64,000 bases of DNA from Bacterioplanoides pacificum (GCF_042648445.1 NZ_JBHRYB010000008.1:62001-126000), one strand, 5' to 3'; counted from the first letter of the stretch, positions 54,248 to 63,155 are shown. Numbers and translations: made by a program. The notes: generated by a model from the sequence alone, not told the origin.

Positions 54248-54273
54248 AGCCCGGCTAATGCCGGGCTTTTTTA
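54248..54273 (+). terminator. Terminator after the small membrane protein gene
   Basis: AGCCCGGC-TAAT-GCCGGGCT followed by a T-run. Confidence 0.88.
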
Positions 54274-54371
54274 TGTCTTTTTTCCGCAAGCTGACTTTTG
54301 TATCGGAAACGCTGACGACGCGTTGATTTTGACTAGTCTGACTAAAACTGAAGGTTTAAGAGATCGACGCT

Positions 54372-54494
54372 TTGGCTAAATTAGAAGAACACCAGCAGAT
54401 GAACTGTGATTATGGTCAGGGGTATTTTTACAGTAAGCCGCTGCCGGCGGATGCAATTGCAGAGTGGCGTGATAAACAGCAACATTCTGCTTGA
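54372..54494 (+). pseudogene. C-terminal remnant of an EAL phosphodiesterase
   Basis: The open stretch encodes MNCDYGQGYFYSKPLPADA, the last conserved segment of EAL domains (compare CDEGQGYLFSRPL in the intact protein at 56130-58541), and then stops. Nothing of the rest of the domain precedes it. A TTG at 54372 could start a 40-residue peptide but this is most simply a gene remnant. Confidence 0.65.
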
Positions 54495-54536
54495 GTTGCG
54501 TTATGTAATCGTTATGAATGACTTTATTACAGGCAT

Positions 54537-54562
54537 AAAAAAACCGCATATATGATGCGGTT
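54537..54562 (-). terminator. Terminator of the tRNA-Phe gene
   Basis: On the minus strand AACCGCATC-ATATATGCGGTT forms a stem followed by a long T-run, just after the tRNA 3' end. Confidence 0.82.
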
Positions 54563-54576
54563 CTTTAATAATTAAA

Positions 54577-54652
54577 TGGTGCCCAGAGGCGGAATCGAAC
54601 CACCGACACGGGGATTTTCAATCCCCTGCTCTACCGACTGAGCTATCTGGGC
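54577..54652 (-). tRNA. tRNA-Phe (GAA), CCA encoded
   Basis: The 76-nt minus-strand sequence starts GCCCAGATAGCTCAGTCGG, has the anticodon loop ATTGAAAATC with anticodon GAA, the T-loop GGTTCGATTCC, and ends CTGGGCACCA. Acceptor arms pair fully. Confidence 0.97.
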
Positions 54653-54738
54653 ACTGCAAGAAGAAACGTTGCCGCTTGCCTCTCAAGTGGCGCGTATTAA
54701 ACCCTGTGACGGATCAGCTGTCAACACCTCTTGTTAAA

Positions 54739-55017
54739 TTATTTGTCTTTATTTTCAGGAACATAGCCTTCGGCCTGATCGAACTCTTCACCACTGAGGA
54801 ATTTGTTGCGTTGCTCCGTGAGGTATTTACGGGCCTGCATGTCCATCATGTTCAGGTGTTTTTCGTTGATCAGCCGGGTCTGATGTTCAGTCCATTCCTG
54901 CCAGGCGCGTTTGGAAATGTTGTTATACACCTCTTCACCGGCGGGGCCGGGGAAGGGGGGCTGTTCCAGACCTTCCAGTTGTTGCTGATACTTTTTACAG
55001 AATACGGTACGGCTCAT
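54739..55017 (-). CDS. yggX: YggX, Fe(2+)-trafficking / oxidative damage protection protein
   Basis: The 92 residues start MSRTVFCKKYQQQLEGLEQPPFPGPAG with the conserved Cys, then AWQEWTEHQTRLINEKHLN and YVPE near the end. YggX protects iron-sulfur proteins from oxidation. It follows mutY after 14 bp, the standard mutY-yggX operon; MutY itself carries an Fe-S cluster. Confidence 0.96.
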   Translation of the reverse strand: MSRTVFCKKYQQQLEGLEQPPFPGPAGEEVYNNISKRAWQEWTEHQTRLINEKHLNMMDMQARKYLTEQRNKFLSGEEFDQAEGYVPENKDK

Positions 55018-55031
55018 GGGGTGTCCTCGTG

Positions 55032-56078
55032 TCAGATGTCGCTCAGGTGCAGCAGTTTTTTCACTGGTGCTGCCAGTCCCAGTTCGCTGGGTTGCCTGGG
55101 ATTGTACCAGTGACCCGACTGTTCACCTATGTGGCCAGGCTGGTGCGACAAGCGGATTTTCAGCGGCTGAATATGCAGATGATAGTGGCTGAAGGTGTGG
55201 CGGAAACGTTGCAATGGTTCGATATCGGCTTCCATGCCAAATTGTTGCTTCAGCCATAACCGTGCTGCCTGTTCGTCGCTGACTTCGGGAAAGCTCCATA
55301 ACCCACCCCAGATGCCCGTTTGTGGTCTTTGCTCCAGATACAACAAACCGCCGGGGGCTTCCAGCATCAGCAGTGCGGTGTGTTTCTCGGGTTTTTCTTT
55401 TTTCGGTTTGGAATTCGGAAACTGACTTGGTTTGCCACTCTGGTAACCCTTACAGCGCGGTTGCAGCGGGCAAATACCACAAGCGGGTTTGCTGCGGGTG
55501 CATAAGGTGGCACCCAGGTCCATCATGGTCTGGGTGTATTCTCTGTGGCTGTGGTCGGGGGTCAGTCGTTCGGCTATGTCCCAAAGCTGCTTTTGTACCG
55601 CTGTCGTTCCGGGCCAGCCTTCTATGGCATAAAACCGGGTCAGGACACGTTTGACGTTACCGTCCAGAATTGCGGCGCGGATGCCCATGCTGATGGCGGC
55701 GATCGCACCGGCGGTGGAGCGCCCGATACCGGGAAGTGCCGCCAGTTGTTCGACACTGGCTGGGAATTCCCCCTGATATTGTTCAACGATCTGCTGTGCG
55801 CAGGCGTGCAGATTGCGGCCGCGGGCGTAATAACCCAGGCCGGTCCAGAGATGTAATACTTCGTCCTGCTCGGCTCTGGCCAGGCTGAAAACATCGGGAA
55901 AACGTTGCATAAAACGTTCAAAGTAGGGAATGACAGTGGCCACCTGAGTTTGTTGCAACATGATTTCCGATACCCACACCCGGTAGGGGCTGATTTGCTG
56001 TTGCCAGGGGAGGTGTTTGCGGCCATGTTGCTGATACCAGGCCAGTACTACGTCGCTGAAGGAAAACGCCTGTGTCAT
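55032..56078 (-). CDS. mutY: A/G-specific adenine glycosylase MutY
   Basis: MutY removes adenine opposite 8-oxoguanine. The 348 residues show the catalytic region VSEIMLQQTQVATVIPYFERFM, the helix-hairpin-helix LPGIGRSTAGAIAAI with the catalytic Asp in AAILDGNVKRVL, and the [4Fe-4S] cysteines in CTRSKPACGICPLQPRC. The C-terminal NUDIX-like domain (about 225-345) recognises 8-oxoguanine. Length is normal. It heads the operon with yggX. Confidence 0.96.
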   Translation of the reverse strand: MTQAFSFSDVVLAWYQQHGRKHLPWQQQISPYRVWVSEIMLQQTQVATVIPYFERFMQRFPDVFSLARAEQDEVLHLWTGLGYYARGRNLHACAQQIVEQYQGEFPASVEQLAALPGIGRSTAGAIAAISMGIRAAILDGNVKRVLTRFYAIEGWPGTTAVQKQLWDIAERLTPDHSHREYTQTMMDLGATLCTRSKPACGICPLQPRCKGYQSGKPSQFPNSKPKKEKPEKHTALLMLEAPGGLLYLEQRPQTGIWGGLWSFPEVSDEQAARLWLKQQFGMEADIEPLQRFRHTFSHYHLHIQPLKIRLSHQPGHIGEQSGHWYNPRQPSELGLAAPVKKLLHLSDI

Positions 56079-56129
56079 GTAAAGGTGCTGTTTGCTGCTG
56101 AAAGCGCGCAGTATACCTGAGTGCTGCGG

Positions 56130-58541
56130 TCAGATCTGGTAGTTGTTGGCCTGCCGTTTGTGTTCGTTTTCGCGCAGGAACTGGTGCAGCTGTCCCAGCG
56201 ACAACGGCCGGCTGAATAAGTAACCCTGGCCCTCGTCACAGTTATTGCGGCGTAAGAAGTGCAGTTGCTCTTCGGTTTCGACGCCTTCAGCCACCACTTC
56301 CAGACTGAGTTTATGGGCCATGGCGATGACCGCGGCGGTGATCGCCATATCGTTCTGGTCCTGCGGGATATCCATTACAAAGGAGCGATCGACTTTTAAG
56401 ACATCAATCGGGAATCGTTTAATGTAAGCCAGTGATGAGTAGCCGGTACCAAAGTCGTCGATGGCGATGGACACCCCGGTTTTTTTCACTTCCTGCATGA
56501 TGTGAATGGCGGTTTCGACGTCGTCCATCAGGGTGCTTTCGGTGATTTCCAGCTCCAGACACTGAGGCGGGATCTGGCTGATATCGATGACGTTGCGGAT
56601 GCGGTCGGCCAGATCCGGATCGGTAAATTGTTTGGCTGACAGGTTTACTGCCACTTTCGTGCTGGCGGACAACACCCCGTCACGAATCAGAGAGCTGATC
56701 TGACGACAGCTTTGTTCCAGTACCCAGTCGCCAATTTCAAGTATCTGACCGGTTTCTTCGGCCACCGGGATAAAGCTATCTGGCGGGATCAGGCCTTTGT
56801 CAGGATGCTGCCAGCGGATAAGGGTTTCCACGCCGGTGATATGGTAGTCAAACAGGCTGATTTTGGGCTGAAACATCAAAGTAAACTGTTCGCGCTGAAT
56901 GGCTTCTTTCAGTTCTTTTTCCAGCGCCAGGTGTTCGAGAATCGAATGATTCATATCTTCAGAGAAAAACTGGTAGTTATTGCGCCCCAGTTCTTTGGCG
57001 CGGTACATCGCCAGATCGGCATTTTTCATCAGTGTATTAACGTCGGTGGAGTCTTCCGGTGTCAGGGTGATACCGATACTGACCGTGGTGACGATGTCCT
57101 GGCCTTTGATGCGGATCGGTTTGGCCAGTGTGCGTAATAGTTTTTCCGCCACGACCAGAACATCGGAAGTCTGGTGGACATCGGTCAGCAGGATGGTGAA
57201 TTCGTCACCACCGATACGGGAAACGGTGTCGTTTTCCCGTACCGTTGCATTCAGCCGGACGGCTACTTCTTTCAGCAGTATATCTCCGGCGTCGTGGCCC
57301 AGAGTGTCGTTAATACGCTTAAACTGGTCCATATCAAGAAACATCAGTGCGACCGAGGCACCGGAACGCAGGACACTTTTAATCGATTTATCCAGCCGGT
57401 TTTTAAACAACCGGCGGTTGGCCAGACCCGTGAGTGGATCGTAAAACGCCAGGTGTTCCATCTGAATCTGGGCGGCTTTCAGTTCCGATATATCTGAGAT
57501 CGCCCCGAGGTAACCCAGCAGTTCGCCGCTGCGATCGTGCAGCGTGCCGGCTAACAGATGAATCCAGGTATGACTGCCGTCACGCCGCACCAGGCGCAGT
57601 TCCAGCGCGATACTTTTATGATCGACAACCAATCGGTTCCAGGTCTGTTGCACCATAACCAGATCGGCGGGATGCACCTGATCGAACCATTCCTGCAGGC
57701 TCGGTTCCGGGTCGTCCATACCGTGAATATCACGCCAGCGTTGGTTGACATATTGCAGTTGTTGTTTGGTGTCAACCTGAAAAATCCCTACCGGTGATAA
57801 GGCGGTGAGTTTACGGAAGCGCTCTTCGGAGGTTTTCAGTGAGGCATTTTCTTCTTCAACTGTGCCCAGCAGGCCATTAAATAAATCAACCAGGTCGCCC
57901 AGCTCATCGTTGCTCTCTTTACTGGCGCGGATGGAATAGTCCTTTTTGTTCATAATATCCTGCAGGGTATTGCTCAGCTCTCGCATCGGCCGTACCACTA
58001 CTTCCTGCAGCTGATTGGCGAGAAAAACCGCCAGTACCACCGCCACAGCCAGAATGACGACGGAAAACAACATAAACTGGTTAAAGCGGTTGAGCAGGTC
58101 CTGGCGGCTGTTTTCGAGGTACAGCGTGCCGATATGGGCTCGTTCCAGGCGGATGACAAAATATTGGCTGAAGTTATTGCTGTGACTGGATTGCAGGTGG
58201 GTCAGCAATTTCGGACAGGCTGTTTCCTGCTCTGATATGCGGTAGTCAGCGGCCAACTGCTGGTTTTCGTCGTAGATACAGCCGCGGACGATATTTTTGT
58301 CCGCTTTCAGGGTACGCAGGTTGGTGTGCAGCAGATCGTAGTCATTGAAAGTCAGGGCTGTAGTGGCGCGCTTGGCAATAACTTCGCCGAGTACCGACAG
58401 TTTGTTCTGGGCATCATGACGGCTGAGGTAATACTCCAGTGACATGTATGCAAGATTCGATAACAACAGTGTCAGGCCGGTCGTAATCAGTGAGATGATA
58501 ACCAGCTTACGTCGGAGTGACTGTGTCTGAAGTGCCTGCAT
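56130..58541 (-). CDS. Membrane GGDEF-EAL protein with HAMP and PAS
   Basis: The 803 residues contain two membrane helices (LVIISLITTGLTLLLSNLAY and FSVVILAVAVVLAVFLA) around a periplasmic domain, HAMP (about 175-230), PAS (about 240-365), GGDEF (SRIGGDEFTIL with REND inhibition site) and EAL domains. The EAL motif is ETL (GVETLIRWQ), and DDFGTGYSSLAYIK plus EGVETEEQ are intact, so phosphodiesterase activity is likely; the cyclase site also looks intact. Net effect on cyclic di-GMP cannot be told. Confidence 0.93.
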   Translation of the reverse strand: MQALQTQSLRRKLVIISLITTGLTLLLSNLAYMSLEYYLSRHDAQNKLSVLGEVIAKRATTALTFNDYDLLHTNLRTLKADKNIVRGCIYDENQQLAADYRISEQETACPKLLTHLQSSHSNNFSQYFVIRLERAHIGTLYLENSRQDLLNRFNQFMLFSVVILAVAVVLAVFLANQLQEVVVRPMRELSNTLQDIMNKKDYSIRASKESNDELGDLVDLFNGLLGTVEEENASLKTSEERFRKLTALSPVGIFQVDTKQQLQYVNQRWRDIHGMDDPEPSLQEWFDQVHPADLVMVQQTWNRLVVDHKSIALELRLVRRDGSHTWIHLLAGTLHDRSGELLGYLGAISDISELKAAQIQMEHLAFYDPLTGLANRRLFKNRLDKSIKSVLRSGASVALMFLDMDQFKRINDTLGHDAGDILLKEVAVRLNATVRENDTVSRIGGDEFTILLTDVHQTSDVLVVAEKLLRTLAKPIRIKGQDIVTTVSIGITLTPEDSTDVNTLMKNADLAMYRAKELGRNNYQFFSEDMNHSILEHLALEKELKEAIQREQFTLMFQPKISLFDYHITGVETLIRWQHPDKGLIPPDSFIPVAEETGQILEIGDWVLEQSCRQISSLIRDGVLSASTKVAVNLSAKQFTDPDLADRIRNVIDISQIPPQCLELEITESTLMDDVETAIHIMQEVKKTGVSIAIDDFGTGYSSLAYIKRFPIDVLKVDRSFVMDIPQDQNDMAITAAVIAMAHKLSLEVVAEGVETEEQLHFLRRNNCDEGQGYLFSRPLSLGQLHQFLRENEHKRQANNYQI

Positions 58542-58763
58542 TGAGATGGTAACTCGTTTCCATTAGATCGCCGGCGGGGCTGCCTGTTCTGCACTCGCCC
58601 TTAAGCCGTAATAACGGTTGCTGATTTCATGTTTTTGCACCATTAACGTTAGCTGATTCCTGACGACAGGCAATGTTTCAGGCGTAACAAACTGCCTGAC
58701 AGGTGCTGTTTCTGAGAGCTGACTGATGATGGCCGGAATGAGAAGGAAAGCGTTGGCAGAAAT

Positions 58764-58792
58764 AAAAAAAGGCAAGCTGTCAGCAGCTTGCC
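58764..58792 (-). terminator. Terminator of the MlaC-like gene
   Basis: On the minus strand GGCAAGCTG-CTGA-CAGCTTGCC is followed by seven T, 30 bp past the stop. Confidence 0.88.
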
Positions 58793-58822
58793 AGTTGCCA
58801 TAATGGCAGGGGAAGAAAGAGA

Positions 58823-59443
58823 TTAGCGCTTGGCTTGTTGCACTTCGGATTGTTGCAGTTCGGTCAGCAGTTCAGCAATGGAAATCGACTGTAACCGCTC
58901 GCTGAGTTGCTGGCGGTAGGTTTTAACCATGCCCAAACCAGCCACCACGGCATCGTATACCCGCCACTGATTGGTTTTTTTATTCAGATACAGACGGAAG
59001 TCGATCGGTACGTTACTGCCATTACTCTGAATCAGTTTACCTTTGACCAAGGCACGATTACCTTTGCGGTTAAACTTGGTTTCTTCAAAGGTGAACTGTT
59101 CACCGTTAAATGCTTTAAAGGCACCCGCATAGGTACGGATCTGCAGTTCACGGAAGCGCTGGATAAAGGTTGCCTGTTGCTCTGCATTCGCACGGCGCCA
59201 GTGTTTTCCCAGTGCTCCTTTGGCGATTTTCTCCTGGTCGATGGCCGGCACGATATAATTCATCACCAGCCGCCGGATCTGCTCATCGGTGCGGTCTTCC
59301 GGGGCCAGTTTCTGCAGTTCGGTAATGACCCCCTGAGTGGCCTGCTCAACCACCTCACGCGGCTGTTGCGCATAGGCAGCAGCACTGAACATCAGCGCCA
59401 GAAATATAGAAAACGATACCAGTGACTGAACTGCAATTCTCAT
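58823..59443 (-). CDS. MlaC-family phospholipid-binding periplasmic protein
   Basis: From the ATG at 59443 (AGAGGGG upstream) the 206-residue product has a signal peptide (LVSFSIFLALMFSAAAYA) and the MlaC/Ttg2D fold: LVMNYIVPAIDQEKIAKGALGKHWR, FNRKGNRALVKGKLIQ, and IDFRLYLNKKTNQWRVYDAVVAGLGMVKTYRQQ. MlaC ferries phospholipids between membranes. No mlaABDEF genes are near, so it is a stand-alone copy and its partners are elsewhere. Confidence 0.88.
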   Translation of the reverse strand: MRIAVQSLVSFSIFLALMFSAAAYAQQPREVVEQATQGVITELQKLAPEDRTDEQIRRLVMNYIVPAIDQEKIAKGALGKHWRRANAEQQATFIQRFRELQIRTYAGAFKAFNGEQFTFEETKFNRKGNRALVKGKLIQSNGSNVPIDFRLYLNKKTNQWRVYDAVVAGLGMVKTYRQQLSERLQSISIAELLTELQQSEVQQAKR

Positions 59444-59568
59444 AAGCCCCTCTCCGCAACAGATTGATTGAATAATGTTGCTCAGTATGGCCTCAGTCCG
59501 AGGGGCTGCATAGGCAGGAAATTGCAAATAAATTGTTCCGCAGATGGAACGTATTCATGATTAGTTAA

Positions 59569-59970
59569 TCAATTGTAGCGGCAATGATGATCATCACACT
59601 GAAAACCCCGGTTCTGCAGAGGTTGCCGGAATCCATCGCTAACATTCTGAAATATAAGAGTTTTACCCTCTTTTTCAGCCCATTCACAGAGATGGTGAAG
59701 CAGCTGGTGCAGCACGCCCCGGTTCTGAGTGATGGTTCGCACAGCAGCCTGTTCCAGCTGAACACCCTGTTCAGTTTCGGTCGCGATCAGCAGGCCGATG
59801 ATGCGGTCATTAAAACGGCCCGCGATGATCCAGCTACCGTCAGTCAGGCGCTGAGCCAGCTGCTGTGGGGTGCTGACCAGTCCGGATGAGGCCGTGTCCT
59901 GATGGATTTTGCCGATATCCTGCCAATCGGCATCGCTCGGTTGCTGGATATGTTCTAGACGGACTGGCAT
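59569..59970 (-). CDS. PanZ-family GNAT-like acetyl-CoA sensor
   Basis: The 133 residues resemble PanZ (PanM), a GNAT-fold protein that binds acetyl-CoA and promotes maturation of aspartate decarboxylase PanD: WIIAGRFNDRIIGLLIATE, LEQAAVRTITQNRGVLHQLLHHL and RGFQCDD. The CoA-loop usually QxxGxG is NRGVLHQ here. AGAGAGG precedes the ATG. Its role with PanD is inferred from the family. Confidence 0.75.
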   Translation of the reverse strand: MPVRLEHIQQPSDADWQDIGKIHQDTASSGLVSTPQQLAQRLTDGSWIIAGRFNDRIIGLLIATETEQGVQLEQAAVRTITQNRGVLHQLLHHLCEWAEKEGKTLIFQNVSDGFRQPLQNRGFQCDDHHCRYN

Positions 59971-60073
59971 AAGAAACCTCTCTGGTTGCAGGTAACGCTT
60001 AAAAGCAGGAGTTTTTTGTCTGGCTGCTTTATAATGCTTTCCTTTTCATTTTGCGAGAGTTTGGAGCAAGTCC

Positions 60074-60682
60074 ATGGCCACTAGTGCAAGCGTTGGGCGC
60101 AGTGCAACCGTTGAGCGTAATACGCTGGAAACGAAAATCCGTGTCAGCATCAATCTGGACGGTACCGGTAAGGCAAAGTTTGATACCGGCGTGCCTTTCC
60201 TCGAGCATATGATGGACCAGATTGCCCGCCACGGTCTGATTGATCTGGATATTTATTGTGATGGTGATACTCATATTGACGATCATCATACGGTTGAAGA
60301 TATCGGTATCACTCTGGGCCAGGCGTTTGCAGAAGCGGTCGGCGATAAAAAAGGCATCGTCCGTTATGGCCACTCTTACGTACCACTGGATGAAGCCTTA
60401 TCCCGTGTGGTGATCGATTTCTCTGGTCGTCCGGGGCTGGATTTTAAGTGCGATTTTACCCGTGGCAATATCGGCCGGTTCGATACTCAGCTGTTCTGGG
60501 AATTTTTCTACGGCTTTGTGAATCACGCCAAGGTTACTCTGCATATCGATAACCTGAAGGGCTTTAACGCCCACCACCAGGCGGAAACCATCTTCAAAGC
60601 CTTTGGTCGTGCGTTGCGTATGGCGGTAGAGCAGGACCCGCGCATGGCGGGCGTGATGCCTTCAACCAAAGGAACTCTGTAA
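60074..60682 (+). CDS. hisB: Imidazoleglycerol-phosphate dehydratase
   Basis: HisB (monofunctional, 202 residues) dehydrates imidazoleglycerol phosphate, the sixth histidine step. Metal-binding motifs are FLEHMMDQIARHG, DDHHTVEDIGI, and GFVNHAKVTLHI with FNAHHQAETIFKAFGRAL. It lacks the phosphatase domain of the E. coli fusion. hisH starts 3 bp after the stop. Confidence 0.97.
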   Translation: MATSASVGRSATVERNTLETKIRVSINLDGTGKAKFDTGVPFLEHMMDQIARHGLIDLDIYCDGDTHIDDHHTVEDIGITLGQAFAEAVGDKKGIVRYGHSYVPLDEALSRVVIDFSGRPGLDFKCDFTRGNIGRFDTQLFWEFFYGFVNHAKVTLHIDNLKGFNAHHQAETIFKAFGRALRMAVEQDPRMAGVMPSTKGTL

Positions 60683-60685
60683 ATC

Positions 60686-61345
60686 ATGTCGATTGCTAAT
60701 GGCCGCAGTAAAATATGTGCTGTGATTGATTACGGCATGGGTAATCTGCATTCGGCGCACGGCGCATTACAGAAGGTGGCTCCGGATACCCAGGTGCTGG
60801 TGACTTCGAAGGCGGAAGAAATTCTGGCTGCTGACCATGTGGTATTACCCGGAGTGGGTGCGATTCGTGACTGTATGGCGGAAATCCGGGCGCAGGAGAT
60901 AGACCAGATTGTTGCCGAAGTAAAAAACACCAAGCCTCTGTTAGGAATTTGTGTTGGCTTGCAGGCGATGATGAGTCATTCAGAAGAAAACGGTGGGGTT
61001 GATTGCCTCAATCTGTTTGATGGTCAGGTGAAATATTTTGGTGATGATCTGACAGAAAACGGCCAGCGGTTAAAAGTGCCACATATGGGCTGGAATCAGG
61101 TAGAAACCCTGAATCATCCGTTATGGGCTGATATTGCCGACGGCAGTCGCTTTTATTTTGTGCATTCGTATTACGTCGATGCCAGCGATAAAAGCCAGGT
61201 AAAAGGGCGTGGTTTTTACGGTAAGTCGTTTGATGCGGCACTGGGTCAGGACAACGTGTTTGCGGTGCAGTTCCACCCTGAAAAAAGCCATAAAAACGGA
61301 CTGCAGTTATTGCAGAACTTTTTAAACTGGGACGGACAGGCGTAA
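60686..61345 (+). CDS. hisH: Imidazole glycerol phosphate synthase, glutaminase HisH
   Basis: HisH supplies ammonia to HisF. The 219 residues are a class I glutaminase: VIDYGMGNLHS at the start, the nucleophile Cys in LLGICVGLQAMM, and the His-Glu pair in QFHPEKS. The N-terminus has about ten extra residues before VIDYG. It lies between hisB and hisF with 3- and 6-bp gaps. Confidence 0.96.
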   Translation: MSIANGRSKICAVIDYGMGNLHSAHGALQKVAPDTQVLVTSKAEEILAADHVVLPGVGAIRDCMAEIRAQEIDQIVAEVKNTKPLLGICVGLQAMMSHSEENGGVDCLNLFDGQVKYFGDDLTENGQRLKVPHMGWNQVETLNHPLWADIADGSRFYFVHSYYVDASDKSQVKGRGFYGKSFDAALGQDNVFAVQFHPEKSHKNGLQLLQNFLNWDGQA

Positions 61346-61351
61346 CAAACA

Positions 61352-62140
61352 ATGGCATTAGCAAAGCGAATTATTCCCTGTCTGGATGTTGATCAGGGGC
61401 GGGTTGTCAAAGGTGTAAATTTTGTTGGCATTCGTGATGCCGGTGATCCGGTTGAAGTTGCCAAGCGTTACGACGAGCAAGGCGCTGACGAAATTACCTT
61501 TTTAGATATCACCGCGACCCATGAAGATCGTGGCACTACGGTGCAGATGGTAGAAGCCATCGCCGAACACGTTTTTATTCCACTGACGGTTGGTGGCGGT
61601 ATCCGCGAGATCAGTGATATTCGTCGCATGTTAAACGCCGGAGCCGATAAAGTGTCGATCAATTCGGCGGCGGTGTATAACCCGGAATTTGTCCGTGAAG
61701 CATCGGAAAAATTCGGCGCGCAGTGCATCGTGGTCGCCATCGATGCCAAACGCGTTGCTGGCTCTGGTGAGTTAGGTGATGCGGACAATAAGTGGGAAAT
61801 CTTTACCCACGGTGGCCGCAAACCAACCGGTATTGATGCGGTTGAGTGGGCGAAAAAAATGGCTGATTATGGCGCTGGCGAAATCCTGCTCACCAGCATG
61901 GATCGCGATGGTGTGAAAAGCGGTTTTGATCTGGGTGTCACCCGTGCTGTGAGTGATGCGGTGAATATTCCGGTCATTGCCTCCGGAGGTGTGGGCAATT
62001 TGGAGCACCTGGCTGAAGGTGTCACCCTGGGGCATGCTGATGCGGTATTGGCCGCCAGTATTTTCCATTTTGGTGAATACACGGTACAGCAAGCTAAGCA
62101 ACATATGGCGGCTGCCGGGATTGAAATGCGGTTGGAATAG
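61352..62140 (+). CDS. hisF: Imidazole glycerol phosphate synthase, cyclase HisF
   Basis: HisF is the TIM-barrel subunit that makes imidazoleglycerol phosphate and AICAR. The 262 residues show the catalytic Asp in RIIPCLDVDQGRVVKGVNF, the second Asp in VVAIDAKR, and phosphate sites VGGGIREISD and ASGGVGN. It directly follows hisH. hisA, normally between hisH and hisF in pseudomonads, is missing from this cluster. Confidence 0.96.
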   Translation: MALAKRIIPCLDVDQGRVVKGVNFVGIRDAGDPVEVAKRYDEQGADEITFLDITATHEDRGTTVQMVEAIAEHVFIPLTVGGGIREISDIRRMLNAGADKVSINSAAVYNPEFVREASEKFGAQCIVVAIDAKRVAGSGELGDADNKWEIFTHGGRKPTGIDAVEWAKKMADYGAGEILLTSMDRDGVKSGFDLGVTRAVSDAVNIPVIASGGVGNLEHLAEGVTLGHADAVLAASIFHFGEYTVQQAKQHMAAAGIEMRLE

Positions 62141-62176
62141 GCGCTGGCACACAATAAACGATTCCGTTTTTGTCTG

Positions 62177-62268
62177 GCTCCCACGCTCTGCGTGGTAGTC
62201 ATAGCTGAGTTGAAAAAAATCAGAAGGTTAAAGCCTGGTTGTTTATCTACCACGCAGAGCGTGGGAGC
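62177..62268. repeat. REP-type inverted repeat, 22-bp perfect arms
   Basis: Arms at 62177-62198 and 62247-62268 (core CCACGCTCTGCGTGG) are exact reverse complements across 48 bases. Each arm also contains a small palindrome, so paired REP/BIME-type elements are likely. It separates hisF from the flagellin-like gene. Confidence 0.85.
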
Positions 62269-62281
62269 TAGAATATTAACA

Positions 62282-63089
62282 TCAGGATAACAGCTGGAGT
62301 ACGCTTTCTGCGCTGGCGTTTGCCTGCAGTCGGGTACTGATCTGGGCCTGCTGCTGTATTTGCCCTTTAATCATTTCAGAAACCGCTTTCGCCAGGTCGG
62401 CATCTTCGATGCGGCTACGCGCCGCCTGGTTGTTTTCCTGTTGCTTGCCAAGGTTGGCGACCCGGGCGTCGAGCCGGTTGCTGACCGCCCCCAGCTCGGT
62501 ACGTCGGTCAACCACGCTGGTTTGTAATGTCGCCAGTGTGTTCAGAGATTCTTCCTGCAGGGGCTGGCTGAAATCCAGGGTGGACAGTGTCTGGTTGAGG
62601 TTGTCGGCCAGTGTATTGGCATCAATGGAGAGCGTATCTCCGCTGTCTTCACCGACCTGAAAGGTCTGCGGTTCAGCGTCACTGACTGACGGGAACAGGG
62701 GGCGGCCATTAAACTGGCTTTGTTCGCTGATCTGGCGGATCTGATCGGTAATTTGCCGCGCTTCGCCATTGATAGCCTGACGATCACTATCGTTAAGGAT
62801 GCCGTTACCCTGTTGGATGGCCAGCTGTTGCAATCGTTGCAGGCCGTTGCTGATACTTTGCAATGCGCCATCTTCGCTCTGGATCAGGGATTGTGCGTTG
62901 ATGGCGTTGCGCTGCGCCTGTTGTTTGCCGCTGATATCACTGCTGATACGGGTGGCAATCGCCAGCCCGGCGGCATCATCGGCAGCACTGTTAATGCGTT
63001 TACCACTGCTGATCTGTTGCTGTGCGGCCGCGGTTTGATGGCGGCCGTTGCTGGGGGGGGAGTGCTGTGCCCGGCGGGATGTTGGTCAT
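62282..63089 (-). pseudogene. Flagellin-like gene, frameshifted in a run of eight C
   Basis: The frame below 63053 encodes a flagellin-type protein: QQQISSGKRINSAADDAAGLAIATR (given in part), a central region with FNGRPLFP, and a C-terminal helix ending ANASAESVLQLLS. No start codon exists in that frame before a TTG at 62863. The only good start, ATG at 63089 with GGAGAG 5 bases upstream, is in another frame; both join if one C is removed from the run of eight at 63053-63060, giving 268 residues. It is either phase-variable, broken, or a sequencing error. The N-terminus is shorter than in normal flagellins. Confidence 0.75.
63053..63060 (-). repeat. Homopolymer of eight C (minus strand) inside the flagellin-like gene
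   Basis: The run sits at codons 10-12 of the gene; seven C would place start and body in one frame. Such tracts are typical slip sites. Confidence 0.9.
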
Positions 63090-63155
63090 GGTGGCTCTCC
63101 AACACAGTGATGCCTTCATGCGATCCTTTCATACTATGCCAATGCGTTGCGGGCG

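Noticed and set aside
54676..55113. 145-codon plus-strand frame opposite yggX
   Set aside because: YggX is recognised on the minus strand; this frame lacks a ribosome site.
58563..58775. 70-codon minus-strand frame upstream of the GGDEF-EAL gene
   Set aside because: Its start lies inside the terminator of the MlaC-like gene and its product shows no motif.
58907..59425. 172-codon plus-strand frame opposite the MlaC-like gene
   Set aside because: MlaC motifs and a signal peptide lie on the other strand.
62884..63132. 82-codon minus-strand Pro/Ser-rich frame
   Set aside because: It is the third frame across the flagellin-like gene; the flagellin frame carries the conserved residues.
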